Translations under genes and position numbers: made by a program | Part shown: piece by piece, positions 1-6,109 of the stretch | Position numbering within the stretch: the first letter of the stretch is position 1 | Layout of the letters: every line of letters begins with the position of its first letter | Notes under the pieces: generated by a model | What the model was told of the DNA's origin: nothing | The model's database searches: none | What the model saw: only the letters and a program-made list of their open reading frames with translations | DNA from: Nitrospirota bacterium | Lineage (GTDB): Bacteria; Nitrospirota; Thermodesulfovibrionia; UBA6902; BMS3Bbin08 | Assembly: GCA_016208845.1 (NCBI GenBank) | Contig: JACQXH010000232.1 | Location: 1-12,720, forward strand | Reading direction: 5' to 3' | Length of the DNA stretch: 12,720 nt

Positions 1-65
1 GAACAGAGCGTTGTCTTTCCTACGCTACTATGGGCGCCTGTTACGGAGATGATTTTGAATGACAT
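1..65 (-). CDS. P-loop NTPase, N-terminal fragment (MobB-like?)
   Basis: On the minus strand an ATG at 65 opens a frame that runs off the left edge of the window, giving 21 residues. They form a hydrophobic beta strand (FKIISVTG) directly followed by a Walker A loop, GAHSSVGKTT. A P-loop at residues 9-19 right after an N-terminal strand is the layout of MobB-type (molybdopterin-guanine dinucleotide) and related small P-loop NTPases, but too little is present to choose among them. No clear ribosome binding site precedes the ATG. The opposite strand of the same stretch is also open (1-108), but its translation shows nothing recognisable, so I take it as the shadow. Family assignment beyond 'P-loop NTPase' is inference. 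Confidence 0.55.
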   Translation of the reverse strand, partial: MSFKIISVTGAHSSVGKTTLC

Positions 66-246
66 AAATAGAGGATACAGGAGAATGGATATAAGGCGCA
101 AGATTTGACGGCAAAAGGTAGGTGGTTAGTTTTGGATTATATAAATAATTTGGGTGAAATTAATTTTGAACGGGGATAAAATCATTAATATTTAAAATGC
201 TCTGTACATGCTTTTTGCCGTTTCTCCTGTTGTTTAATTACAATGA
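66..246. other. AT-rich stretch without a recognisable gene
   Basis: Between the P-loop NTPase start and the HNH fragment I see no convincing coding frame. It may hold the promoter of the minus-strand gene and the decayed 5' half of the HNH gene. Frames just upstream of 246 do not give the zinc-binding or first-histidine part of an HNH domain. Confidence 0.4.
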
Positions 247-522
247 AGCGATAATATTGTTCCATGGAGCGAAAGTCACAATGATGATATTCGGAATGGG
301 ATGGCCTTGTGCAAATTATGTCACTGGACTTTTGATGAAGGATTTATAGGAGTATCAGAAGGCTATACTGTACTTGTAGCCCAACAACTAGCGAGCAAGC
401 CTAACATGCCTGGCTTGCTTTACACACTGCAGGGGCGTTCAATCATTCCTCCGACAGATAAAGATCTTTGGCCGTCACAGGATCATCTTAAGTGGCACCG
501 GCATGAATTTAATCTCTATTAA
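247..522 (+). pseudogene. HNH endonuclease, C-terminal remnant
   Basis: The frame open from 247 to the TAA at 520-522 reads through IVPWSESHNDDIRNGMALC and then a CHWTFDEGFIGVS segment. This is the second half of the HNH domain found in many putative restriction endonucleases, usually (A/S)HI(V/I)PWS..(H/K)NDD.RNGLALC..HHWAFD.G. The C-terminal tail with GRSI..P and WHR also fits the family. The first catalytic histidine is missing: the residue before IVPWS is Asn, and a TGA at 244-246 cuts the frame just upstream. An ATG at 301 gives a shorter open frame, but it begins inside the domain. The upstream half of the gene is not readable, so this is a 5'-truncated or frameshifted remnant. It ends 7 bp before the HIT fragment, which suggests the two once formed an operon. 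The HNH family identification is from memory of the motif. Confidence 0.7.
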
Positions 523-529
523 TAAACAT

Positions 530-690
530 ATGAGTTGTCCTTTTTGTAATATGAGAGACGATGAGATAGTCCTGAAAAATGATCTTTGTTACGCACGCTT
601 TGACAAATATCCAGTCAATAAAGGGCATCTGCTTATTATTTCATTCAGGCATTTCGATAATTATTTCGATGCGACAGAGCCTCAGAAATA
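530..690 (+). pseudogene. HIT-family protein, 3'-truncated remnant
   Basis: From the ATG at 530 the translation begins MSCPFCNM and continues through LCYARFDKYPVNKGHLLII and then RHFDNYFDAT. This is the N-terminal half of a HIT (histidine triad) nucleotide hydrolase/transferase, with the CPFC metal-binding start and the conserved KGHLLII strand. The family's catalytic HxHxH triad should follow some 40 residues later but is absent. After ATEPQKY (about 690) the frame continues to 826 in sequence antisense to the ARPP-1 gene and has no HIT features. An in-frame ATG at 503 lies inside the HNH gene and is less likely as start. The gene is therefore cut near codon 53. The breakpoint lies between 690 and the end of the neighbouring minus-strand gene at 756; the ~65 bp between are unexplained. 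Confidence 0.75.
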
Positions 691-755
691 TGTGCCGCCT
701 CGTTGGCAAGCAGGTCCAGGATGTATCTTTTACTTTTGCCGGTATAGCCCTGTGA

Positions 756-1532
756 TCAGACCCTGTAATCCCTTCGCCGTGAGAAGTTTGAGATTCGGCC
801 TGTCTGATCGCTCTCATCCACCCTGAAAAATGAGGCATGTATGACCTCAAGCTGATGATCAAGGTTTGAGCCGACCACCCTTTCTCCTTGAAATCTGTAA
901 TCCCATCCGTATCCGACAGATTTATGTTTTTCCTCTCTGCAGGTCCTTACCTCATCCAAAAACGAAGCCGCATTGTCCAGTTGATTGCCATTGCCGGTCT
1001 TTTTCCTCAGCAGGATCGCATCCATTGCATAGCTTTTCACCAGCTTCGAATGGAGGATCTTATAAGCCTTTTCATTCGGGATGATATCGAGTCCTGCAAC
1101 TTTTCCGTTGATAAAAACCAGCAGACCCTGCTGATGGGGATTATGCGTCAGGGCCTTCAGAAACTCATCAAGATCATGTTTTCTTTTTTCGAACACGTCC
1201 TTCATCGCACCTGTCTGAGAACGTACATCCTCGGTCTCTGCCATACAAAAAATACCATCCCATATTGCATGCTGGTCGGAAGCATACAGCTCATTCATCT
1301 TTAGTGAGTTTGAGACAGAAGCTGTTTTGCGGGACCTGATCTTTGATGAAAGCACCACCCCGGAATCATGCTCAGTTACTGTTATAAGCTGGTTCATCAA
1401 GGCCTCACTGAGGGTAAAATATTCCAGGCATTCATTAAGCGGGGAGAAGATGGGCAGTACCCCCATATTTTCAAACTTCTGCATCTCACCAAATGTGACT
1501 TTTGACAAATAACTCTGCAATGATGAATTCAT
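756..1532 (-). CDS. ARPP-1 (DUF6569) family protein, internally deleted
   Basis: The 258-aa product matches my memory of the ARPP-1/DUF6569 family (ARG and rhodanese-phosphatase-associated protein). It has the start SYLSKVTFGE, then LEYFTLSEAL, then VRSQTGAMKDVFE, then QQGLLVFINGKVAGLDII with KSYAMDAIL, and a C-terminal SVGYGWDYRF..VIHASFF..SRRRDYR. The enzymatic role of this family is not firmly known; it is found with ADP-ribosylation and NAD-related conflict genes. Intact members carry, after the TVTE segment, a block including a GEEL.GAKQNR motif. Here TVTEHD (residues 51-56) runs straight into VLSSKIRSRKTASVS. About 60 residues therefore seem to be lost in frame, at roughly 1355-1365. 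A strong RBS (AAGAAGGGG) lies 6 nt upstream of the ATG. The protein is probably non-functional despite the open frame. It ends facing the truncated HIT gene. Confidence 0.75.
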   Translation of the reverse strand: MNSSLQSYLSKVTFGEMQKFENMGVLPIFSPLNECLEYFTLSEALMNQLITVTEHDSGVVLSSKIRSRKTASVSNSLKMNELYASDQHAIWDGIFCMAETEDVRSQTGAMKDVFEKRKHDLDEFLKALTHNPHQQGLLVFINGKVAGLDIIPNEKAYKILHSKLVKSYAMDAILLRKKTGNGNQLDNAASFLDEVRTCREEKHKSVGYGWDYRFQGERVVGSNLDHQLEVIHASFFRVDESDQTGRISNFSRRRDYRV

Positions 1533-1761
1533 TTATGACCCCTTCTTAAAAAGTAAATTGTTAAAATCAGCCATGTCCCCTAACACAAGAAAAATATCAG
1601 GATAGAAACCTGCTATTTTTTCGCCATAAGACCTCCTGGATATGTTGTCTGAGTTTATTTTAAATCATGACCTCCCCCAAGGGATGTCCTATGACTGGCT
1701 GTTTTACTTCCCTTTAATGTAAAATCTTTAAGGACATTTTCGTAAAGAGGACAGTGGGCCA
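1533..1761. other. Divergent intergenic region
   Basis: This gap separates the minus-strand ARPP-1 gene from the plus-strand WYL remnant. It holds the ARPP-1 RBS next to 1533. I see no gene and no strong consensus promoter. AGGACA occurs at 1732-1737 and 1750-1755, with an inverse copy TGTCCT at 1685-1690. The missing N-terminal HTH half of the WYL regulator should lie here but is not readable in any frame. Confidence 0.4.
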
Positions 1762-2350
1762 ATGGGCAATAAAGCCATCTACGAAAGATTCGCGTAAAAC
1801 GAGCTGTCGGCAATTATGGGAAAGATCACCGGCATACTTGAAAAGCATATGGAGAAAGCTGATGTTATTGACCAGGCTTTGTCCTTTCAGTTCATCCAGT
1901 ATTCCCCAGTTGAAGAAGCAGTATTTAAGAGCATCCTCAGTGCCTGCCTCAAAAGAAACAGCCTGATGTTTTCCTATTACTCACCTGCAAAAGACGAAAA
2001 CACGGAGAGAATGGTTGACCCTTATCATTTATTGAATTACATGGGCACATGGCATCTCATCGCATATTGCCAGATAAGGAGAGACATAAGGGATTTTGTC
2101 CTCACAAGGATAAGCAATCTTGAGATGACCGACAGGAAGTTCACATTAAAAAAAGACTTCAATCTGAAAACCTTTCTTCATTCCTCGTTCGGAATCTACA
2201 AAGGCAATCGAACTGAGCTTCCCGGTGGCATCATTTATGGAAATCGAGATGGAGGTCTTGAGTCACGGGCATGATGTTGAGGTCATTGCTCCACGGGCGT
2301 TCAGGGAGTTGATTAAGGCGGAAGCTGAGAAGATAGCGGGGATTTATTGA
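1762..2350 (+). pseudogene. WYL-domain transcriptional regulator, multiply broken
   Basis: The main open part (ATG 1816 to 2274) shows a WYL ligand-sensing domain: LMFSYYSPAKDENTERMVDPYHLL, then GTWHLIAYC, DIRDFVLTRISNL, and DFNLKTFLHSSFGIYKG. These regulators normally have an N-terminal HTH of ~60-80 residues, absent here. Related-looking codons start at 1762 but are interrupted by a TAA at 1795-1797. After FGIYKG (about 2205) the frame is wrong. The adjacent frame (from about 2201) reads LSFPVASFMEIEMEVLSHG and then DVEVIAPRAFRELIKAEAEK to a TGA at 2348-2350. This is the typical C-terminal end of WYL proteins (beta strand, LS.G..VEV..P..LRE.I..E). About 40 residues between these parts are missing, so a deletion plus a frameshift hit the gene. 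The original protein probably regulated a neighbouring defence gene, as WYL proteins often do. Confidence 0.8.
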
Positions 2351-2353
2351 GGA

Positions 2354-2432
2354 ATGAAAAAAACAGGACGGTATGATACATCAGGATTAATTGAGGCGCA
2401 ATTTGAACCAGGATCACGGGGACGTGTGCTCA
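2354..2432 (+). pseudogene. Fic-family AMPylase, N-terminal remnant
   Basis: An ATG at 2354 with the RBS TGAGGA just upstream, 3 bp after the WYL stop, opens a frame starting MKKTGRYDTSGLIEAQFEPG followed by SRGRVL. This resembles the extreme N-terminus of Fic (filamentation induced by cAMP) proteins of the class with (Y)DTSGL.E.QFEPGS.GRVL(K)NLLGI. After RVL (about 2432) the frame no longer matches and ends at 2539 with no Fic core; the HPFxxGNGR catalytic loop is absent. About 26 codons of the gene are left. The tight spacing to the WYL gene suggests a former regulator-Fic operon. The family call rests on a short segment. Confidence 0.6.
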
Positions 2433-2517
2433 GGATAAAATATATTTCGGCAATTCAAGTGGGAATGTCATGCAATTATGTGCCGATGGAGAAAATATTC
2501 AGGTATATTATTCGTAG
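2429..2517 (+). other. Unassigned C-terminal coding remnant
   Basis: In a frame different from the Fic fragment, the codons from about 2429 to the TAG at 2515-2517 read QDKIYFGNSSGNVMQLCAD and then GENIQVYYS. The composition is natural for a protein C-terminus and has no counterpart in the Fic fragment that ends here, so it may be the tail of another deleted gene fused at the Fic breakpoint. I do not recognise the family. At 29 codons, chance cannot be excluded. Confidence 0.25.
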
Positions 2518-2705
2518 GACTCTGAGGATTCATGAATAGCAATAACATCTTTTAATTTCTTTTCTGCAGATTTCGGCAGCTTTGGGTATTTGGTTAAAAC
2601 ACCTTCAACAGCAGTTGAGGAGGATACAGTTTGATAAAGCAGCGCCTTGCGGAGCTTTGGGTCTTTCAGGTATGGATTGGTTTGTTTTAAGGATTTCTTC
2701 GGCAT
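2508..2705 (-). CDS. Small protein with Fic-inhibitor-like SxxxEG motif
   Basis: A 65-aa open frame on the minus strand begins MPKKSLKQTNPYLKDPKLRK and contains SSSTAVEGV at about residues 28-36. It is rich in lysine and predicted helical, with no signal peptide or membrane segment. The opening KxTNPYLKDP recalls a family of short conserved hypothetical proteins. STAVEG fits the (S/T)xxxE(G/N) pattern of the helix that blocks the Fic active site; in class I Fic modules this is a separate small antitoxin such as VbhA. A Fic remnant ends just downstream on the opposite strand. Function as a Fic antitoxin is inference. TATAAT lies 5 nt upstream of the ATG and no RBS is evident, so a leaderless transcript is possible. 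The start could alternatively be mis-set, but no other candidate fits better. Confidence 0.6.
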   Translation of the reverse strand: MPKKSLKQTNPYLKDPKLRKALLYQTVSSSTAVEGVLTKYPKLPKSAEKKLKDVIAIHESSESYE

Positions 2706-2710
2706 GGTTT

Positions 2711-2995
2711 ATTATACTACAGCGGGTGGTGGGAAAACATGGGGGAATTTCGGTCACAGGCCGGATGATAAAGTCATCAAGCCGGAAGGCCTCTGTGGTC
2801 GTTGCACCCGTGAAACCTTAAAAGCTATCATTCCGGCAGTCTTTCAGCCGGGATCCAATCCGTTAAAGAGTCGGGAAAGATCCCGGGGATTTATTTGAAA
2901 AATAGTTCTCCTGAAGATGTAGGATATCGGTTGGGGGAGATGGGCGTTTATGGTAATGAAAAGCAAATTATACAAGCTATAAGATTAAAGATAAA
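2711..2995. other. Intergenic region with hairpins upstream of the helicase
   Basis: No full gene is visible. GATGA-TAAAG-TCATC forms a small hairpin at 2764-2778, and a REP-like hairpin lies at 2830-2854. The last ~190 bases stay open in a frame that ends at the helicase start. TATAAG at 2978-2983 could serve as a -10 for the helicase gene, but no matching -35 is visible. Confidence 0.4.
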
Positions 2996-2999
2996 ATGA
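2814..2999 (+). other. Possible C-terminal gene remnant coupled to the helicase
   Basis: The frame open after the TGA at 2811-2813 runs to a TGA at 2997-2999, which overlaps the helicase ATG as ATGA. Its last ~30 codons read IYLKNSSPEDVGYRLGEM and then GVYGNEKQIIQAIRLKIK, which looks like a real protein end. The part before about 2890 covers the REP-like hairpin and is probably not original coding. An ATGA junction is typical of translationally coupled operons, so this may be the tail of a lost upstream gene. I do not recognise it, and chance is possible. Confidence 0.3.
2830..2854. repeat. REP-like hairpin (ATTCCGGC ... GCCGGGAT)
   Basis: ATTCCGGC and GCCGGGAT form an 8-bp stem (one G-U pair) with a 9-nt loop. 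With its flanks (ATC before, CCAATCC after) it resembles the GTCATTCC..GC / GC..GGAATCCAG repeat dispersed in many bacterial genomes between genes. Only one arm-pair is present here; the usual second hairpin in opposite orientation is not visible. Repetition in the genome cannot be seen from this window. Confidence 0.4.
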
Positions 3000-5900
3000 T
3001 AACTTTCAATATTGGCGATAAGGTACAATCTATACCTGATCCAAGCAGGATAGGTATTATTGAAAGAATCGGGCCTATTCATGCGGGACTTCAATATTAT
3101 CACGTTTTTTGGGGGGGGGCTATTGGAATAAAAACCGTCCCTGCAGTTGATCTCCAGTGTTATACTCCTGCCGAAACCCCGTTTGAGAACCTTCTGAATG
3201 GGAACCTTGCTGGATATCAGGAGTTTCAACGGCTTATTACCTACCTACGCCTTGAGCGCAACTTTCCCTTAAGGAATAATATCTATGCGTTTAATGCGTC
3301 ACGTACAAGGTTCTATCCTTACCAGTTCAAGCCCCTTATAAAATTGCTTGAGTCACAGAATCAACGCTTACTTATATGTGACGAAGTTGGACTTGGAAAA
3401 ACAATCGAAGCCGGTCTTATTCTAATGGAGTTACGAGCACGTCAAACGGTTAAAAGAGTACTTATTGTATGCCCGGCAAACTTGACTCTAAAATGGAAGC
3501 TTGAAATGAGGCGTAGGTTTGGAGAGGATTTCAAGATATTAAGAGTTGCAGATTTTATCGAATACCTGAATGAATATCAAGAAGAATTGGATAAAACAAA
3601 GATTAACGGCATTATTTCCATTGAGAGTATTCGAAATTCAAAAGTTCTCGATCTACTCGATTCTATTATGCCCAATTTCGATCTTGTCATAGTAGATGAA
3701 GCCCATCACATGAGAAATTTCGGTAGGAAACAGCGAAAAGCCGCTCTTCTTTTGAGTCATTCAGCCACCGCTATGGTAATGCTCACTGCTACACCAATAC
3801 AGCTTGGAAGTGAGAATCTCTTCAGTCTATTAAACATCCTGGACAGCGAGGACTTCCCCGATTTATGGACGGCTGACCTACGGTTTAGCCAGAATGAACC
3901 GATTGTAAAAGCTCAAATATGCGTTGCTCATCTGCCTCCTAATCTGAATGATGCATATGAATTGCTAAGTCAGGCTACTGACTCTCCATGGATTAAAAAA
4001 AATCCTCTACATCAGGAAGTACTTGAAGGGATAGCGAGCCTTTCTAAAGAACGCTTTGATCTTATGAAGCATAAAAGGCATCTGACCGTATTGCAGAAGG
4101 GACTATCCGAGTTGAATCTGATCGGGCATATATTTACCAGAACACGTAAAAGAGAAGTGCACGAAAACACTGTTCAGCGGCGAGCTTACGCTATAGAGTT
4201 AAATCTTTCGCCAATCGAAAAGCAATTCTATGATACTGTGACTGATTTTGTCAGAGCACAGAGTGTAATGTCCGGGCATATTCCTTTAATCACACAATGG
4301 CGTATTAATATGCCGCAACGACGTATGGCTTCCTCTATCCCCGCAATGGTTCAGTTCTATCGGCAGAATTTAGGATTTGAAAGCACGGATATACCGGAGG
4401 ATTTCGATGATTCGCTTATTGACGAGGAAGATGAAGGCTCTGAACCAGTCTTCGGAAAAGCCCGAGAGAAATTGCAGGCCATAATCCGTAAATGGCCGGT
4501 GAAGGGGCCGGACTCTAAATATGAAGTACTCCTCGAAATGCTTCAGAAACTGAGAAAAGAGGGACCTCTTAAATTAATAATTTTTGCTTTCTTCAAAGAC
4601 ACTTTGAATTATTTATCAAAAAGACTTAAGCATGACGGATTTGAAAATTTCATCATATCGGGGGATGTGTCAGCAAAAAACCGCATGGGAATTATAGAAA
4701 AATTTGAAACTGATCTGAAAATTGAGATACTGCTTTCCTCCCGAGTAGGAAGTGAAGGATTAGATTTTCAGTTTTGTAATGCACTGGTGAACTATGATTT
4801 GCCTTGGAACCCTATGGATGTTGAGCAAAGGATTGGTCGATTGGATAGGATCGGGCAGGAATCGCCTGCAATTCAAATTTATAACCTCTGGATCAAGAAT
4901 ACCATTGAGGAAAGAATTCTTAGGCGACTTTACGACCGGATACATATCTTTGAGCGTTCCATTGGGGCGATGGAGGTGATCATCGGCGACATTGTGCAGC
5001 AGATGGAAAGAGAAAGCTTTCGCAAATCGTTGTCTCCAGAGGAGCAGAAGAAACTGGCTGATCAGGCAGTCTTGGTTATTGAGAATAAAATGCATGAGAT
5101 CGAGAGATTGGAATCAGACGCAGCACAGTTTATTGGTACCGATGCATATTTTATCGAGGAAGTTAACTCCATCAAGTATCGAAAAAAATATGTTACAGGT
5201 GAACAGCTTAGACGATTTATTGTAGATTTTCTGCTGCATAATGCACCTCGAACAAGGCTTGAGTATGATCATAATACTCTGACCGGAAAGCTGTATCCTG
5301 ATGAAAGGCTTAAAGATTTCATAAGTTCTCACGGGAAAATTGAAGAGCTTGGGCACTTATTATCGTCTTATCGTAACGGTATAGAAATCACTTTTGACTC
5401 GCAAGTTGCTTTCAAATATCCCAAGATAGAATTTATCAATGTGCTTCATCCGATAGTAACGGCAATTGTGGATAAATATAATGAGGCATCTGATAAGCAT
5501 ACTAATGCTCAGCATGTATTGCTCTTTACTAAGCTGCTTCCAAAAGGTATTTATTTCTATCTTGTATTCCGGCTCAGAATTCATGCAGCAAAAGAACGAA
5601 ATACTCTTGAATGTATTTTACTTAACGATCAACTTGAAGAGGCGTGCGACATAGATACCGCAGACGCTGTTTTCGGGGAAATGGTCGAACAGGGAGAGGA
5701 CCCAAGCAGTCTGTCCCCCGAAATTGACTATCAGGTGGCAGAAAAGGCCTGCATGAGAGCCAGAGAATTATTTCATAATTATATAAAAGAATTGAGGGCT
5801 GATATTGAGAGAAAAAACGATACGTTTGTTGACAGAAGGCTCGCGAGTCTTGTTGCTTCATATGGGAAAAACATTAATAAACAGAAGGACCTCCTTGAGC

Positions 5901-6064
5901 GTGCTATAGGAAACGGTAGACAGGAAAGATATATAAGGATGCTGAAAGGTACTATTGCGCGCTTGGAGCGTGAGTTAAAGGAGCGGAGCGATAACCTTGA
6001 GGAAAAGCGAATTGTTGGGGTGGAATATGATGAGGTCGCAACGGGTATTCTCGAAGTTGCGTAA
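2996..6064 (+). CDS. SNF2/RapA-type DEAH helicase-translocase
   Basis: This 1022-aa superfamily 2 ATPase probably translocates on double-stranded DNA and strips or remodels bound protein. An N-terminal Tudor/SH3-like strand region (about 5-56) is followed by the motor: Walker A DEVGLGKT (129-136), DEAH (234-237), motif III TATP (264-267), a linker with an acidic patch (467-482), then the second RecA lobe with SSRVGSEGLDFQ (581-592), LPWNP (602-606) and QRIGRLDRIGQ (611-621). The C-terminal third (about 630-1022) is mostly helical, with a coiled-coil region near 910-1005 and the final strand IVGVEYDEVATGILEV common in this family. Relatives with this layout include HepA/RapA and the SNF2 helicases of DISARM (DrmD) and Dpd systems; it is not clearly one of them. 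The ATG at 2996 is the only start in the open frame, with a weak RBS (AAAGAT). The gene is followed at 45 bp by the Hsp70-like ATPase, so the two are likely co-transcribed. All motor motifs are intact. Confidence 0.92.
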   Translation: MITFNIGDKVQSIPDPSRIGIIERIGPIHAGLQYYHVFWGGAIGIKTVPAVDLQCYTPAETPFENLLNGNLAGYQEFQRLITYLRLERNFPLRNNIYAFNASRTRFYPYQFKPLIKLLESQNQRLLICDEVGLGKTIEAGLILMELRARQTVKRVLIVCPANLTLKWKLEMRRRFGEDFKILRVADFIEYLNEYQEELDKTKINGIISIESIRNSKVLDLLDSIMPNFDLVIVDEAHHMRNFGRKQRKAALLLSHSATAMVMLTATPIQLGSENLFSLLNILDSEDFPDLWTADLRFSQNEPIVKAQICVAHLPPNLNDAYELLSQATDSPWIKKNPLHQEVLEGIASLSKERFDLMKHKRHLTVLQKGLSELNLIGHIFTRTRKREVHENTVQRRAYAIELNLSPIEKQFYDTVTDFVRAQSVMSGHIPLITQWRINMPQRRMASSIPAMVQFYRQNLGFESTDIPEDFDDSLIDEEDEGSEPVFGKAREKLQAIIRKWPVKGPDSKYEVLLEMLQKLRKEGPLKLIIFAFFKDTLNYLSKRLKHDGFENFIISGDVSAKNRMGIIEKFETDLKIEILLSSRVGSEGLDFQFCNALVNYDLPWNPMDVEQRIGRLDRIGQESPAIQIYNLWIKNTIEERILRRLYDRIHIFERSIGAMEVIIGDIVQQMERESFRKSLSPEEQKKLADQAVLVIENKMHEIERLESDAAQFIGTDAYFIEEVNSIKYRKKYVTGEQLRRFIVDFLLHNAPRTRLEYDHNTLTGKLYPDERLKDFISSHGKIEELGHLLSSYRNGIEITFDSQVAFKYPKIEFINVLHPIVTAIVDKYNEASDKHTNAQHVLLFTKLLPKGIYFYLVFRLRIHAAKERNTLECILLNDQLEEACDIDTADAVFGEMVEQGEDPSSLSPEIDYQVAEKACMRARELFHNYIKELRADIERKNDTFVDRRLASLVASYGKNINKQKDLLERAIGNGRQERYIRMLKGTIARLERELKERSDNLEEKRIVGVEYDEVATGILEVA
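3105..3119 (+). repeat. T6G9 homopolymer tract in helicase codons 37-42
   Basis: Six T (3105-3110) are followed by nine G (3111-3119) inside the helicase gene, encoding V37-F-W-G-G-A42. Nine G keep the gene in frame. Eight G would give a stop (TAA) three codons after the tract; ten G would give a TGA about nine codons later. Both would remove the whole motor. Poly-G tracts near the 5' end are classic sites of slipped-strand phase variation, and also of sequencing error. Confidence 0.85.
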
Positions 6065-6109
6065 CACGAAGGCTCTAAGGCTAATAGACGTCTATGCAGA
6101 GGAGTCGCG

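Noticed and set aside
1..108. Plus-strand open frame at the left edge
   Set aside because: The complementary strand encodes a clean beta strand plus Walker A P-loop; the plus frame shows no recognisable feature.
503..826. A single 107-aa frame containing the HIT start
   Set aside because: Only the part to about 690 is HIT-like; the rest is antisense to the ARPP-1 gene or unexplained, so it is not a real full protein.
3994..4001. A8 tract in the helicase as a second slippage site
   Set aside because: Short poly-A runs are common in AT-rich genes, and this one lies deep in the gene.
4760..5861. Several open frames antisense to or overlapping the helicase
   Set aside because: Shadows of the long helicase gene; none has a start context or recognisable motif.
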